Positions 1-12,100 of a stretch of 64,000 nt of DNA are shown here, in pieces (the first letter of the stretch is position 1; each line of letters begins with the position of its first letter). Source of the DNA: Larimichthys crocea. Lineage: Eukaryota > Chordata > Actinopteri > Sciaenidae. The position numbers and the translations under genes were made by a program. The stretch spans positions 7,669,291 through 7,733,290 of the forward strand of contig NC_040021.1 of the NCBI RefSeq assembly GCF_000972845.2, given 5' to 3'. The notes below the pieces were generated by a model. That model made no database searches, had not been told where the DNA came from, and saw nothing but the letters and a program-made list of their open reading frames with translations.

Positions 1-40
1 GGGGAGAAAAAAATCTTGTACAACTCCATTCAGTAAATAC

Positions 41-46
41 TTTATT
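41..46 (-). terminator. Poly(A) signal of apoB copy A
   Basis: AATAAA on the minus strand, about 150 nt beyond the stop codon at 194. The transcript of copy A should therefore end inside the window at about position 15-30. Confidence 0.75.
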
Positions 47-193
47 TCACACCACTATCACACACAAAAATATACAAATTAGAATTGCATCCAATTATTA
101 TTTTTAAATAAAATTCAACATGTTTTGAACACTTAGTCCCAAGGAATCCAAATATTAGCACTTAAATCTTTTGGCTTACTGGCACAGCTGGAA

Positions 194-3100
194 TCAAAGA
201 TTAATCTCAAGCTTTCTACCCTTAACTTTAACAAAAGATCTGTATTGAGCAGGAGCCTGCTGCAGATAGTCACTAACAGTGTAGTTAAACTGATTCAGTA
301 CAGAGCGGAACATATCCAGAATGTAGTCAATCGTGCCATTTATATACTCAGTAACCACAGCTGTGTTTGCATACTCGGTGACTGTTTTCATTAATCTTAC
401 ATGTTTGTCATAGAAAACATTAATGTAAAAAGCAATGGCATCAAGGGCATCAGATTTTAACGTATCAACAAAGTCCTGAACTTTGTCAACAAAGATTTTT
501 AAGGTGTCACCCAGTTTCTCCAGAAGGATGTCTAGACTATCCAGATGCTTTAGAAAATCTACAATTTGATTAGGCATAGTCTTTGCTCTGTCCCTGATCT
601 TGTCAATTATTTTGGCACCAGCCATGACGTCACCGAGAGCCACTGTGACCTGGGTTTTACTGAGTGCACCAATTATGGCATTGTAAGCATATTCTATATT
701 AACAGCCACCACATCAATTGCTTTCTCTACCATAGTGGTAATGCTGGTGGTCATCTTATTGAGCACCTCTATGAGAGGAGTAGTTGACTCAGAGCCAGGC
801 AACTTGACATAGGTCTCCCTCATGGCCTTGATGGCAGCATCCAGAAAGATCTGGACAATCTTCTGATACTGAACAACTGTGTTCCTAAAGAGGATAGACA
901 CCTGGCTGAGATGTGAGGCATGGTTGTTTGCAATGTTGTGGGCCTCCTCTGTATAGTCAATAATAATGTTCTTCAGCTGAGCAGCACCTGTAAACAGTTG
1001 GTATTTCTCAGCAAAGCTAGACAAACAAGACGTGATGGTAGGAAGTCTTTCCTGTAGTCCGCTAAGCATGATGTCAGGGGCCTCCATGTTGAAGACCATC
1101 TTCAGGTTCATTTTATCAGCTCCCTTGGCAGAAGCTCTGATGGTGAAGATATCAACATCCTTCCCAGGATCAGACTGGTAAACAGAAAGAAAACATAAAA
1201 TGAGATCTAAATCTCTAGATTATAGTAACTGTGCAAATATAATACCAGGGAGATATCCTTACAGCATAACGTCCATAAAATCTGGCATTCATCTGAGTTG
1301 GGACCCTGCCATGGAGCTGAAGACCCAGGAAGCCAGCAGATGGGATGGAAATTGTGGCACTGATCCCATCTTTGCGGACAGCATAACGCAAGTTCATGTC
1401 AGTGAAGGTAGGACTGGTAATGTCCACATTCAGGGTCAGTCGGGAGTCACTGTAGAAACAGGCAGAAATGTGCCACTTTTCACTTTTCATTACATGAAAT
1501 TATAATTAACACATTTTATCATATGGTATTTTTCTTGTTACATGATAAAAACTTGTGTATGTGTTTTTTTTTAGGGTTAGGGTTAGGGTTTTTTTTTTTT
1601 TACAGTAAACAGTAAAATCGACATATCAAACACAATGCTTATTTAAAGTGTCACCTCAGTGTATGGGAAAGAATCTGTTGAATGTCCATAGTCAGATCAC
1701 TGTGGGTGAAAACCATCTTCCCAGTCAGGCTTACGCCAGCATTTTCAAGGTTCATTGTAACAGAAGCTGTTGAAACAGATTGACTTTAGTTAAATATTAT
1801 AATTAGGCTGTGTTATTTAAAATGTAAAAGTTTATGATATGCCAAGAAAATGACTTACAGTCTAGGTCATATTCCAGGAAGACAATGGCAGAGTTGGCAG
1901 AGGACTTGAAGATGACTGTGAAAACAGGAGCATTGCCCTCTACTTCAGCTGCCATGTTTGTGGTGTACAGTGGGCTCACAAACTTGACATTTGTTGTCAT
2001 CTTCTGCTTGGCAGCTGTCATTTCAGCAACAGTCTTCTCAAAGATGGTGAAGTCACCCAGGGTGCTTGGCTGAGAAATATCAATCTCGATGTCAACAGTT
2101 AAGGAAGATGTTGGTGCAAAGTCAATGGTTGCCTGAGCAACATGTTTGCCATTGGTGTTGAAATTGAACAGGTTTTCTTCATTGTTGCCAGTATACTTCA
2201 GCACTGCATACACACGGCTCCAGGAGGCTTCAACAGCAAGATTCTCATTTACATCCATGCCAATGACTTTGGTGGTGCCATAGTTAAGCTTGGCATCTGC
2301 AATAACCTTTGAGGTGGAACGTAGGCCATCATTATTCAGGTACAGGTTAACCTCATTATCCAGAACTCCCAAAACTAGATAGTCTTCAAGCACTGTGCCA
2401 TCCATGTTTGCCCTAGTGGATGCCTCCATGGAAGCATACTCAAAGGTTCCTTCCATCTTCAGACTGTGCTCTGCCTCAGCCTTTCCAACAGCCTTGATCA
2501 CAGGGATGTTTAAATCACCTTTCATCCTCAAGGTGGAGACAGCATTTAGTTTGGTTTTGGTGTCAGCGAGTAGATTTTGGTTTGCCTCAAGGTTGAGTAT
2601 AGGCAAGGCAATCTTTGCTACAGTAGCCACAGAGACAGCAGTTTCAAAAGTCTCAGTACTCATACTGATGGTGCTATCATGAGTGCCTTCAATGTGACGA
2701 TTTTCAAGGGACAGGGAATTGGCCAACTTGATTCCTCTCTTGGTAGTCAGACTGGTGGTGCCATCAAGTTTGGATTTGAGACTCTCAAACACAGAGGCTG
2801 TGGTAGCTCCCAGACGGAAGACAAGATCATCCTCTGCATACAGTCCAGCATTGACATTCAGATTAATGATGGCAGACTTGAAAGACAGGTCTGTGACCAG
2901 GTTTCCCACTGAGGGAATCTGGATCAGACCCATCATATCAGCAAGAGGGGCAGCCTGGCTCTTCTTGTAAACAATCTTAGCATCCATGTCAACAGTCTGC
3001 TCAGTGGTAGTCAAAATGTGTTTCAGCCCAGTTTGATCATACAAGTCTAAATCACTGATAGCTGGAGTACGGAAGTCAACAAATGGAATCTCAATCTCAG

Positions 3101-6100
3101 GAATGCTGATGGGCCTAGTCAGGAAATCAAGGTTTGATTCCCCTTCTACAGCAGCAAGGATGGCAGCCTCCCTCTCATTGTTCTTCACAGTGTAGTTCCA
3201 GAAAAGTTTGTACTGATTAAGACGGGCTAGAGCTACAGTGTTCATATGTTGTGTGTCAGGCCTGATGGTTGCAGAGTAATCATTCTGCAGATCAATTTTG
3301 ACAGCAAGATCATCATTAAAACTGACCTTGGTGTTTCCCTTATTCTGAAAACTGAACACAACCTCTCTGGGATAGACAGCAACATTAATTGCATTGTATA
3401 GAGCTCCACTGACAATACCAGTTAAATCAGTGCTATGGGTTGCCTTCAGCTCAAGCTTCATGTCATGCAAATTGGCATTTACTGATCCCACCAAAAGGCT
3501 GTTTCTGATTATGGGGCCTTCTGCTTCGGAGCGAATATCAAACTTGAAATGACTAAAAATGACAAAATCGGCACTCAGAGTCTGTCTTGTCTTTAAAAGG
3601 AATGTATCTGTGTCAGTATTGATGGACATCTTGACCATACTTGGATTAACTGTGACTTGCAGGTCACTCTTGTGGGTACTGTCGTGAGAGTTCAAGGTCG
3701 TAGTACCCTGATTTCCAACAGTTATTGTTATAGAGGTACCTTCCTGGCGGGCCATAGCTTTTTGAGTTATAGATGTCTTACCAGTGAGGCCCATGACAGG
3801 GATGCTGAGCACATGTTTATAGGAAGTGTCACTAGTGGCAGATAAACCACCCTTGGTAGCTACGAAAGCTTCATTTAAAAGCTCAGCACTGTAAGGTGCT
3901 GTGGTGGCCTTTACTGTTGTCTTGACTGAGGCCTGGGCTGAGAAGTCATAAAATGTCACAGATGCCTGGTGATCCAGCACAAGAAACTTGTGAGTGAACT
4001 TTAGGGTCTCAGCAGCAATCACACGATGTCCCTTGGGAACAGCAATATGAGCAGTGGAATCCAGGTTGAAGTTAAGGATTTCAAAGCTGAGGGATGTCCC
4101 TTGGGAAGTCAGAAAAGCTGTCAGCCGAGGAGTCTCATCTACATCAGGAGAGCTCTGGATTTCAGCAGCATTCCTAATAGTGTAGAGGGGGGAGTGGACT
4201 TTTATCTCATAACTCAGTTTACCAAATGCTGGAATCAGGATCTCACTGGGAATGAGTGGCAGCTCAGATGTTGAGAGTTGAAGAGTATTAACAAATTTTT
4301 CTGCTTGAATATGAGGAAGAGTTGGAAAGGAAAACTCAGGTACGGTAATCTCAGGAAGTGAGAACTCAGGCAGGGTAGGAAGGTAGTACATTGTCAGGTC
4401 TCCAAAAGAAGCTCCCAGATCAAACATCTCAAAGTTGAGAAGAAAATCAATCAGATCAATGATTCTCTGTTTAATGACATTAGTTGAGATACTGGTGGCT
4501 TGTACATTGTGGAAGCCTAAGATAGTGAACTCAGGGATGTCCAGCTGTGGTGGAATTTCAAACTGGTAAAGATTATCAATGCTAAACTTTATGGCAGGCA
4601 CAACAAGATCAGTGAGAGGAATGGTGAAGGATGGCACGTTCAGCTCAGTTTTTTTCAGTCCAGTAATGAGCCCTTCAATGATCTGCAGTATCTCACTAAC
4701 GATTTTTTGCTGGGGTGCCACCTTCTTAATGATCTCAGCCATACTGGTGAACGTATCAGTGGCAATAATTATGAACTCGTCATAGCATCTTCTTGCCATC
4801 TGCAGATAAGAGGTAATTTCAGCATTGACATCTAGTTCTGCAATTTTCTGCTTAATACTTTCAGCAAATGCCACGAGATTACTTAGCACAACCTCGTCAA
4901 AGATATCCTCTACTGTTTTCATAAAATCTCCTATTTTCATTTCTCTTAGCTGTTCTACTGATGCCCTAATAGAGGATAAGACAAAGTTGGCAAAATCTCT
5001 TGTTGCTTCAAATTTCTGGGGAATTTCAAGAGACCTGACCAGGTAATTCACATAAGCGGTGTATTTCGCTATCATTTGATTGGCATGTTCCACAAAGTCA
5101 TTATATTCAAATGACTTCAATTTCTGCTCAATAATGCCAATATATAAATTGAACTGTGAAATGATATCCTTTACCTCAGATGTCTTCAAGTAGTTGATAG
5201 CACCCTGAAAGACTTCCATGAATTTAGTAGGAATGTCTAAATCCTTCACCATCTTGGCTACAGCCCCGATGGTTTCTTCAATTCTGAACTGCTTAATGAG
5301 CTCCACAGCTTTTTCCAAGATAGCTTGAACATTTCTGTCGACCTTAAATTTTACAATCAACTCTCTCATTTTGGAATTGACTGTGTTGATCTTATCTAGG
5401 ATGTCAAGGTCCTGAATTATATCCCTAATATAATCTGTTATATCACTGAAAATCTCTGTGGGAATCTGGCTAACTAGTTCCTCAATGTGAGCTTTGAAGT
5501 TAAATGATGAAATGTACCTCTTCAGCTCAGCAGCAAATTGCTGCATGTCAAAGGACTCAATTATTTGTTTGAGTTCTCTCATTACTGTCTGTAGTTTAGC
5601 CTTGATTTCATACTTTGCATCCACATCATGCAGGAATGTGATGCTGCTGCCCTTAAGTTTTTCCAGGTCAATCTGTTGGACCATCTCTCGAATGGTGTCA
5701 ATCACATATACAACCATAGCCTTGATGTCATACTTCTCATTAAAGTCAATTAGCTGTTGCTGGATCTCCTGAATGACCATTTCAGGCAGGGTGGCATAAG
5801 CAGCAACATTTTGGATGTAAACACTGAGATCAGCCAGCAGTTTCTCAACATTAGCCTTCAGATTTCTTAAAGAGGCTTCCACATCATCCATGGTGATGGC
5901 ATAGTTTTTGGTAAAATCATTTAAGTGCTGTTTCAGACGAACTAGGTTGCCTTCTACATTAAGTTGAGAAACAAAGTCTCTTACATGCTGAGGAAGAGCC
6001 TCAAGTTTAGTCCTAACATCCTTCTCATTGACAAAGTTTTGTAATTCCTCTGCTACATGAATACAAAGCATCTTGATGCTTTCCAAGAAAGAAGAAAGAC

Positions 6101-9100
6101 TTTCTATTATAGGAAACTGAATTATGTGGCTATCTGTATTTTTGTCATACTTCAGGAAGCCAGAGAGGGTGAATTCCTGGTTGTCTGCAGATTCCCTATT
6201 GAGGATATTTGTGAGGATGGTGCCAGAAACCTCAATTCCAGTCCTTTCAGCTGTGTTGTAAACACTTATGTCCTGATTTAAGATGTGGTCATTCAATTTA
6301 GACTTCATTCTGAAACTGGTCTTCTGCTCTTGGAGTGACAGAGAAGTATCCATGTTATTGTCAGTAACTGCCTCAAGTGAAAACCCATTATCAAGCTGCT
6401 GGGTTAGTGATGCTCTGCATTCATGTGAGCTAGCAAAAGCCAGAGGTTGTGCTTTAAGCAGGAACTTGCCATAGAGCTGGCCACTGTGCTTTCCATACAT
6501 GGTCATGTCTCCATCAGCATTGAAAATTGCATCAAGGTTGAAATCAAAAGGCACAATACTGCAACGGATGGTGTGGTCAAAGCGCATTGGCTGTGAATTA
6601 AAGCGGGCATCATTGGTGATCCTGGCAGCAAGGCCAATAACTTCAAGCTCAGTGTTGTGGCTCATGTGAGTTCCAAAGACTTTTCCAGTTGTGCTGCACT
6701 TTGCGTTAGCAGTCATATCCGAATAAGTTACCTGATAGGTGTGCTTGATCTCTTCCTCACCATAGATGGCTTTCAGGCTTCCTGTCATGTCCATTTTGTA
6801 CAGCTCTGCCTGCAGCTGAGCCTCATTAATGAAGTTGGCCCGCAGAAGTTTCAGGTTGTTATTGACATTTGCAGAAGCAGTGTAGGGTTTCAAGTCGATG
6901 GTGATATCATGAGTGTAAGAGGCATACTCACTTGCAGTGGCTTCAGCCTTTGAGTTGAAGTCAAAGCTAGAGAGAGTAATGATCATGGTATTGGCATTAT
7001 CAACCTTGATGCCACTCATTGCAGCCTTGTTGGTAATGGATAGAGTGGCTCTTGAAGCATCAAGCCCAGCATTGAACGTGTTTTCCAGGGCCAGGGGGCT
7101 CTGGAGGGTGGTTGTTCCACTTGTGGTGATGCCATCCTTGTTCATTCTCAGTGTAGCCTTGTGAGTAGCCTCATTTTCAAGGAGCTTCATAGTGGCATCA
7201 CTGTTTAAAGCTAGACCACTGACATCAAGAGAGGCAGTCAGCAGAGAGTAAAGACGGTTGTCAAAGTGGTCTGCGTTTGTCTCCATTCTCATGACGACTT
7301 CACCGGCACCAGCAGAGGCTTCAGCCTGGTTGCGGATCTTCATACCAAGAGCAAGAGCATTTGCATCACACTTCAATGACAGCTTACTGTTTTTGAAGGA
7401 AAGCTCAGCAACGTGGGTCAAGGTGTCTTCAAAGGCATTGGTGTTAGACACAACTGAGAATTCACCATTGGCAAGGGTTGCTGCAATTGTATTATCAGCC
7501 TTGAAAAATGTTGACTCAATCTGAACTTTCGAATCAATGTTTGCCTCTGGCCTGAATGGGAAGATGGAGAATGACTGAGATGAACTTGTCTTGCCATACA
7601 TGGGTCCAGCCTTGAACATACCCTCAAAGCTGCTATCAGCAGAGATTTCTTCAGTGTTGAATCCAGCCATACCATTGTGCTCAAGTACAATATTGAGACC
7701 AAATGGGCTTGTGGCTTCAATCTTGCTGTTTGATCTCAAATCAATTTTGTGTGTGATTGTTGCATCCTCAACAATGCTAACACTTGCTTCAATAAATTTG
7801 TGGCTGAAAGAGCTTTTCAAATGGGCCTTGATGGAATCAGTGATCGCCAACAATCCAGAGCCTAAATAAAACACAAAAATAAAAATGAACCAACACTTGT
7901 ACTGTTTCAGTAAAAGATTTGAGATACCTTTGAACAACACATAATTGTAACTCAAAGTTAAGGATAAAAATTGACATTATAAATCCTTTAACAATGTTTA
8001 CAATGAAATACCTTCAATCTTCATTGAGAGGATGTCCAGTGGGGAGGTTCCTTTAACATCAAACTTAGCTGAGTAGCTTGGTGTCTCCACAACATCTTTG
8101 CCAGCAGCCATTGAGGCCTCCATGTCATAGAGGTTACTCCTCATCAGAGCTGAAACTTCAGTTTTGCCAAAAAGAGGAATAGACAGAGTAAGGCTCTCAG
8201 GTACAACAAGGTCTGGGATAGGAATCTCCATAGAGACAATCTCCAGTCCAAACTGTTGTAAAGAAACATGAGGTGTGGTCAAAGCTGGTGGGAAGTTAAG
8301 CTCTTCTGTTGACTTTCCTCCAAGTGGGAGAGGGATAGCAATGGTAAAGCGCTCATTGTTGAAGGTGTAGACAGCCTTTGCCTCACTGTTATGAACAAGA
8401 AAGATAAAAATAAATAATCTTTCAATAATAACATTTTCTGAAAATTAAAACATTAATTACTGAGTTCTTTCAGACTTACGTATTCAAGAACAATGTCTCT
8501 GGCAGTGAAATCTCAGGAATATCGGGTACTCTGAAGTTCTGAATGTAAGGGATATCAGCACCATACTTTTCCATGTGGTTGTTTGTTGCCTAAAGAAATA
8601 AGTAATGTGTTTTATACTATCAACAACGAATAAAAGAAGATCCATCAGTGAAAATAAAAGTAAAGTACCTCCACAAATGCCTTGATGATTTGACTGACTG
8701 TCATGTCAGTTTTCCCTACCCGTATGGCAAGAAAATCTTTGCCATACTTTTTAATCTCTTCAGCATATGAACGGATTTCCAAGAGCTCAGAGTTCACATT
8801 TGACTTTAAATCAACTTCAATCTTGCTGGTATCTGTAAAGAGAAAGTAGAAAAGAATACTGAATGAAACATTTCCCTAATGCTAGCTTTAGTTTTGAACA
8901 CTTATCCAGATAATATAGACCAAGTGATTATGAACCAGGTTAAGTGAAAATATGCAGGCATCTAAGAAGTCAGAAGAAGTGGAAACTTATAGTACCATAT
9001 TTCAATGTGATTTTTTGCTCAGCGGTGGTGTCCATGATCTTGATTTCACTCTTCAGCTCCAGTTCCAGTTCTTCATCACGTTTCATGTTAGCTGTGACAG

Positions 9101-12100
9101 TGGCATCAGCTTTGATGGAAGGGACAAGAAGTTGGACTTGCAGCATACCTTCCTTCATGGCCTTCAGACTGAAAAATACAACACTGAGTTAGCTTACTCT
9201 CAATTGTGAAAGAGCGATATTAATGTTATATCATGAGGAATTATAGTTAATCCCTTACTTTGCACGTCCAACCAGAGAGAGCTGAGGGATGTTCTTGTTT
9301 ATAAAGTCAAGAGAGATGGAGTGAGTTCCTTTGCCCTTGGTGTTTCCATCAACAACACCCAGCCTGAGTCCAGCCTCCACATCATAGTCTGGGATCTGGA
9401 TGTCGGCAGTGATGACATTCTTCCTCCTGTTGTATTTCATGATTGCTCTGGCTTCAGTAGGATCTGCACCTGTTTTTGACAATCAATAGAGTAATATTAG
9501 ATAATTCCACTAAATGTGAGTTTTTCCAAAATAAGTTGGTGTTAAATAACTTTTTAATGTTGTACATTACCTTCAGCCCTCAGAATAAAGTTCACAGAGT
9601 CAACCTTCTGCCGGCCCTCTTCTCCCTCCTTGAGGAGCTCATAGGCAACAGTGGCTGTGTACTCAGTGACTTCACCAGTAGGGTGAAGCTCCACAGCAAA
9701 TCTATTTGGATAATTAAATTAATCAACAATATTCACAAATTTATTGTATAAAGATAATTATAAAAAGTCTTTCTCACTTGCTGTCTCCGGTAAAGGGGAA
9801 GTAGGGAGCTGTGTCCTGAGAGAAAGCATCAGTGTACTGCAGAGCCGTGCAGTATTTCATTCCAGCAAAGACAGGCGTGCACTCACTGACATCAACCTTG
9901 TCCATCACCATAGGGGGGATTGTCATCACCTCTGATCCAGTCACTGCCACCAGGGTGTTTCTAAATTTTAAATGCAACAAAGTTAAAATGTAACTTTGGC
10001 TGTTTTAGTTTAAATATACAGTAACAGTTTTAAATGTAGAAAATGTGAAAATAGACTTACGTCATCTTTATGAGCTTTGTAGGCTTCACTGGAGCAGGGA
10101 TTGTCAGCTTGACGTTGTCACGTCCCATGGAGATCTTGGCACTGAGCCCACTTTCATGGAACAGGTTGGTGTGCATCTCTAATCCAGAGTTGACATATTC
10201 AGGGATGTGGGAGCCAACCTGAGTTACAAACTCAATGCCAGCAGAGGGCATGAAGGTAACTTCGCTCTGGAAACATGGTAAATACAGGTGATTTGTTGAG
10301 TTGATTTGGTGTAATAAAAAACACATTGGTAGTTATCTGTAAAACACGTTTTTGGAAAGAACCTTGAAGATAATTACCATGTCACGGGCAATGTTAAGTC
10401 CACCCTTGATGCCGGGGGTGAAAGTACCAGACAGTGCAACCCTCAGAGGCACACCAGTGACAGTAGGCAGGAAGAATTCATTGTCCATGAAGATGTAGTG
10501 GGCAAAAATTGTGTTGTCAGCCTTGGTCATCAGTGCCTTCATGAGCTGTGGCAAAAAACAACAACTTAAAAACACAAATGTTCTCAAATGATAAACAATG
10601 ATAAATAATGTCAAATATTTAAATGAATGAAAATAATACTTTATTTACATCAGAAGGGAACAGCTTGAACATGTTATCAATCATCATGCCAGCAGAGTAG
10701 GCCATCTCTGTGATTTCGTTGGTTCTCAGATATCCCAGTTCATTTCCTAAAAGCCTCAGGTAAACCATGGCCTCTGGAGATTGTGTGGTCTTCAGTTCCT
10801 TCACCAGTTTGTTAAGGTTTCGTCTGATGTCCCTCATCAGGTTCTGGGAAGCCTAAATATAAATATAAATATCCATACTATACCAAATTCTTGGTGATCC
10901 AACTTCATGATTACCAATCAGAAATTCAATACATTTAGTATATACAAAACAGATCCATCTGAATACCTGTCGCCTCATTCTGTTATTCTTCATAGCAGGC
11001 AGCATGTTCTGCATGATCTCATTGACTCTGAGTGGCATGTTGTCAGAAACAAAGTACATTGTCTTCAGGGCAGTGTCTGGGAAGAATCCATTGTCTCCAA
11101 ACAGGGCATCAATTGTTGGATCAAATCCTTTGCTCTCCATACCAACCTGTAATGGTGACAGTTGTCACTTACTTGCTGGACTTTTCTTAAATTTTCATAG
11201 CTCAATTTCCATTTGAAATAGCTTTTCTTTTTTTTTTTACCTCCATCATATCAATGTCATAGCCAAAAGCCTTCAGAGTCATTTCAAGCATGACCTCCTT
11301 TGGCAGGTAGCTAGTACTCTCAAAGATCATGTTGCCCTCGACAGATCCGATCTTGTAGTTGCGGGAGAACTTGGTTGGGTCCATAGTAGGCCCAATGTCA
11401 TTACCCTGCAGGGCATCACGGATCTTCTGCCTCAGTCTGTATGAAACATAAAAAATGTTACAGTTAAACAACTGATGGTGATCAAATCAGGACTCCTACT
11501 CTTTATATAGAAAATATAAAGATGAATGTGAGCTTCTCTTCACTCACTCTTGGGTCTCTGGCTCAGTTGAGGACAAAATGTTGGTAATATGGGAGATCAC
11601 AAAGCTCTTCACTTGTTTGTCCTGCTCATTGAGCAATGCATCAGCGATCTGGGCCAGTTCAGTGGACTGGGGGTCCTTCATAAGAACCAGATATGCAGCA
11701 ACGCGCTTTTGCATGGGGCTAGCGCTGTCCAAAAGCACCTGCATCAGAACCTCTCGGGCCTGGTACCAATAGAGATCAATTAAATTAAAAAAAGTAATAC
11801 GGTAGAATTAATCCAGTAAAGTGTCAAAACACTGAAATAATTTTAATTACCTCTTCGGGGACGGGAGTCAGTCTGTACACTTGAATGGCAGCCTGCTGCA
11901 CAGCTGGAGAAGCTGCGGGTTGGTTCACACACTGGATGACAGCGGCTCTGAGTGCAGGTCCCACAGCTGCAGCCATATTTCCAATAACCTATAATCAAAG
12001 GCTACATTAATATTTTGCTCATTGGTATTGATACTTATTTAAATGTTTAACTGTAGGGAAGGTTACCTACTCTCAGTGTCATGAAAGTGTTGTCCTTGTC

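Noticed and set aside
2395..7869. Many plus-strand open frames of 60-110 codons opposite apoB copy A (and the same at 20892-26360 opposite copy B)
   Set aside because: They are antisense shadows of the 6-kb coding exon, repeated in both copies because the coding strand is conserved.
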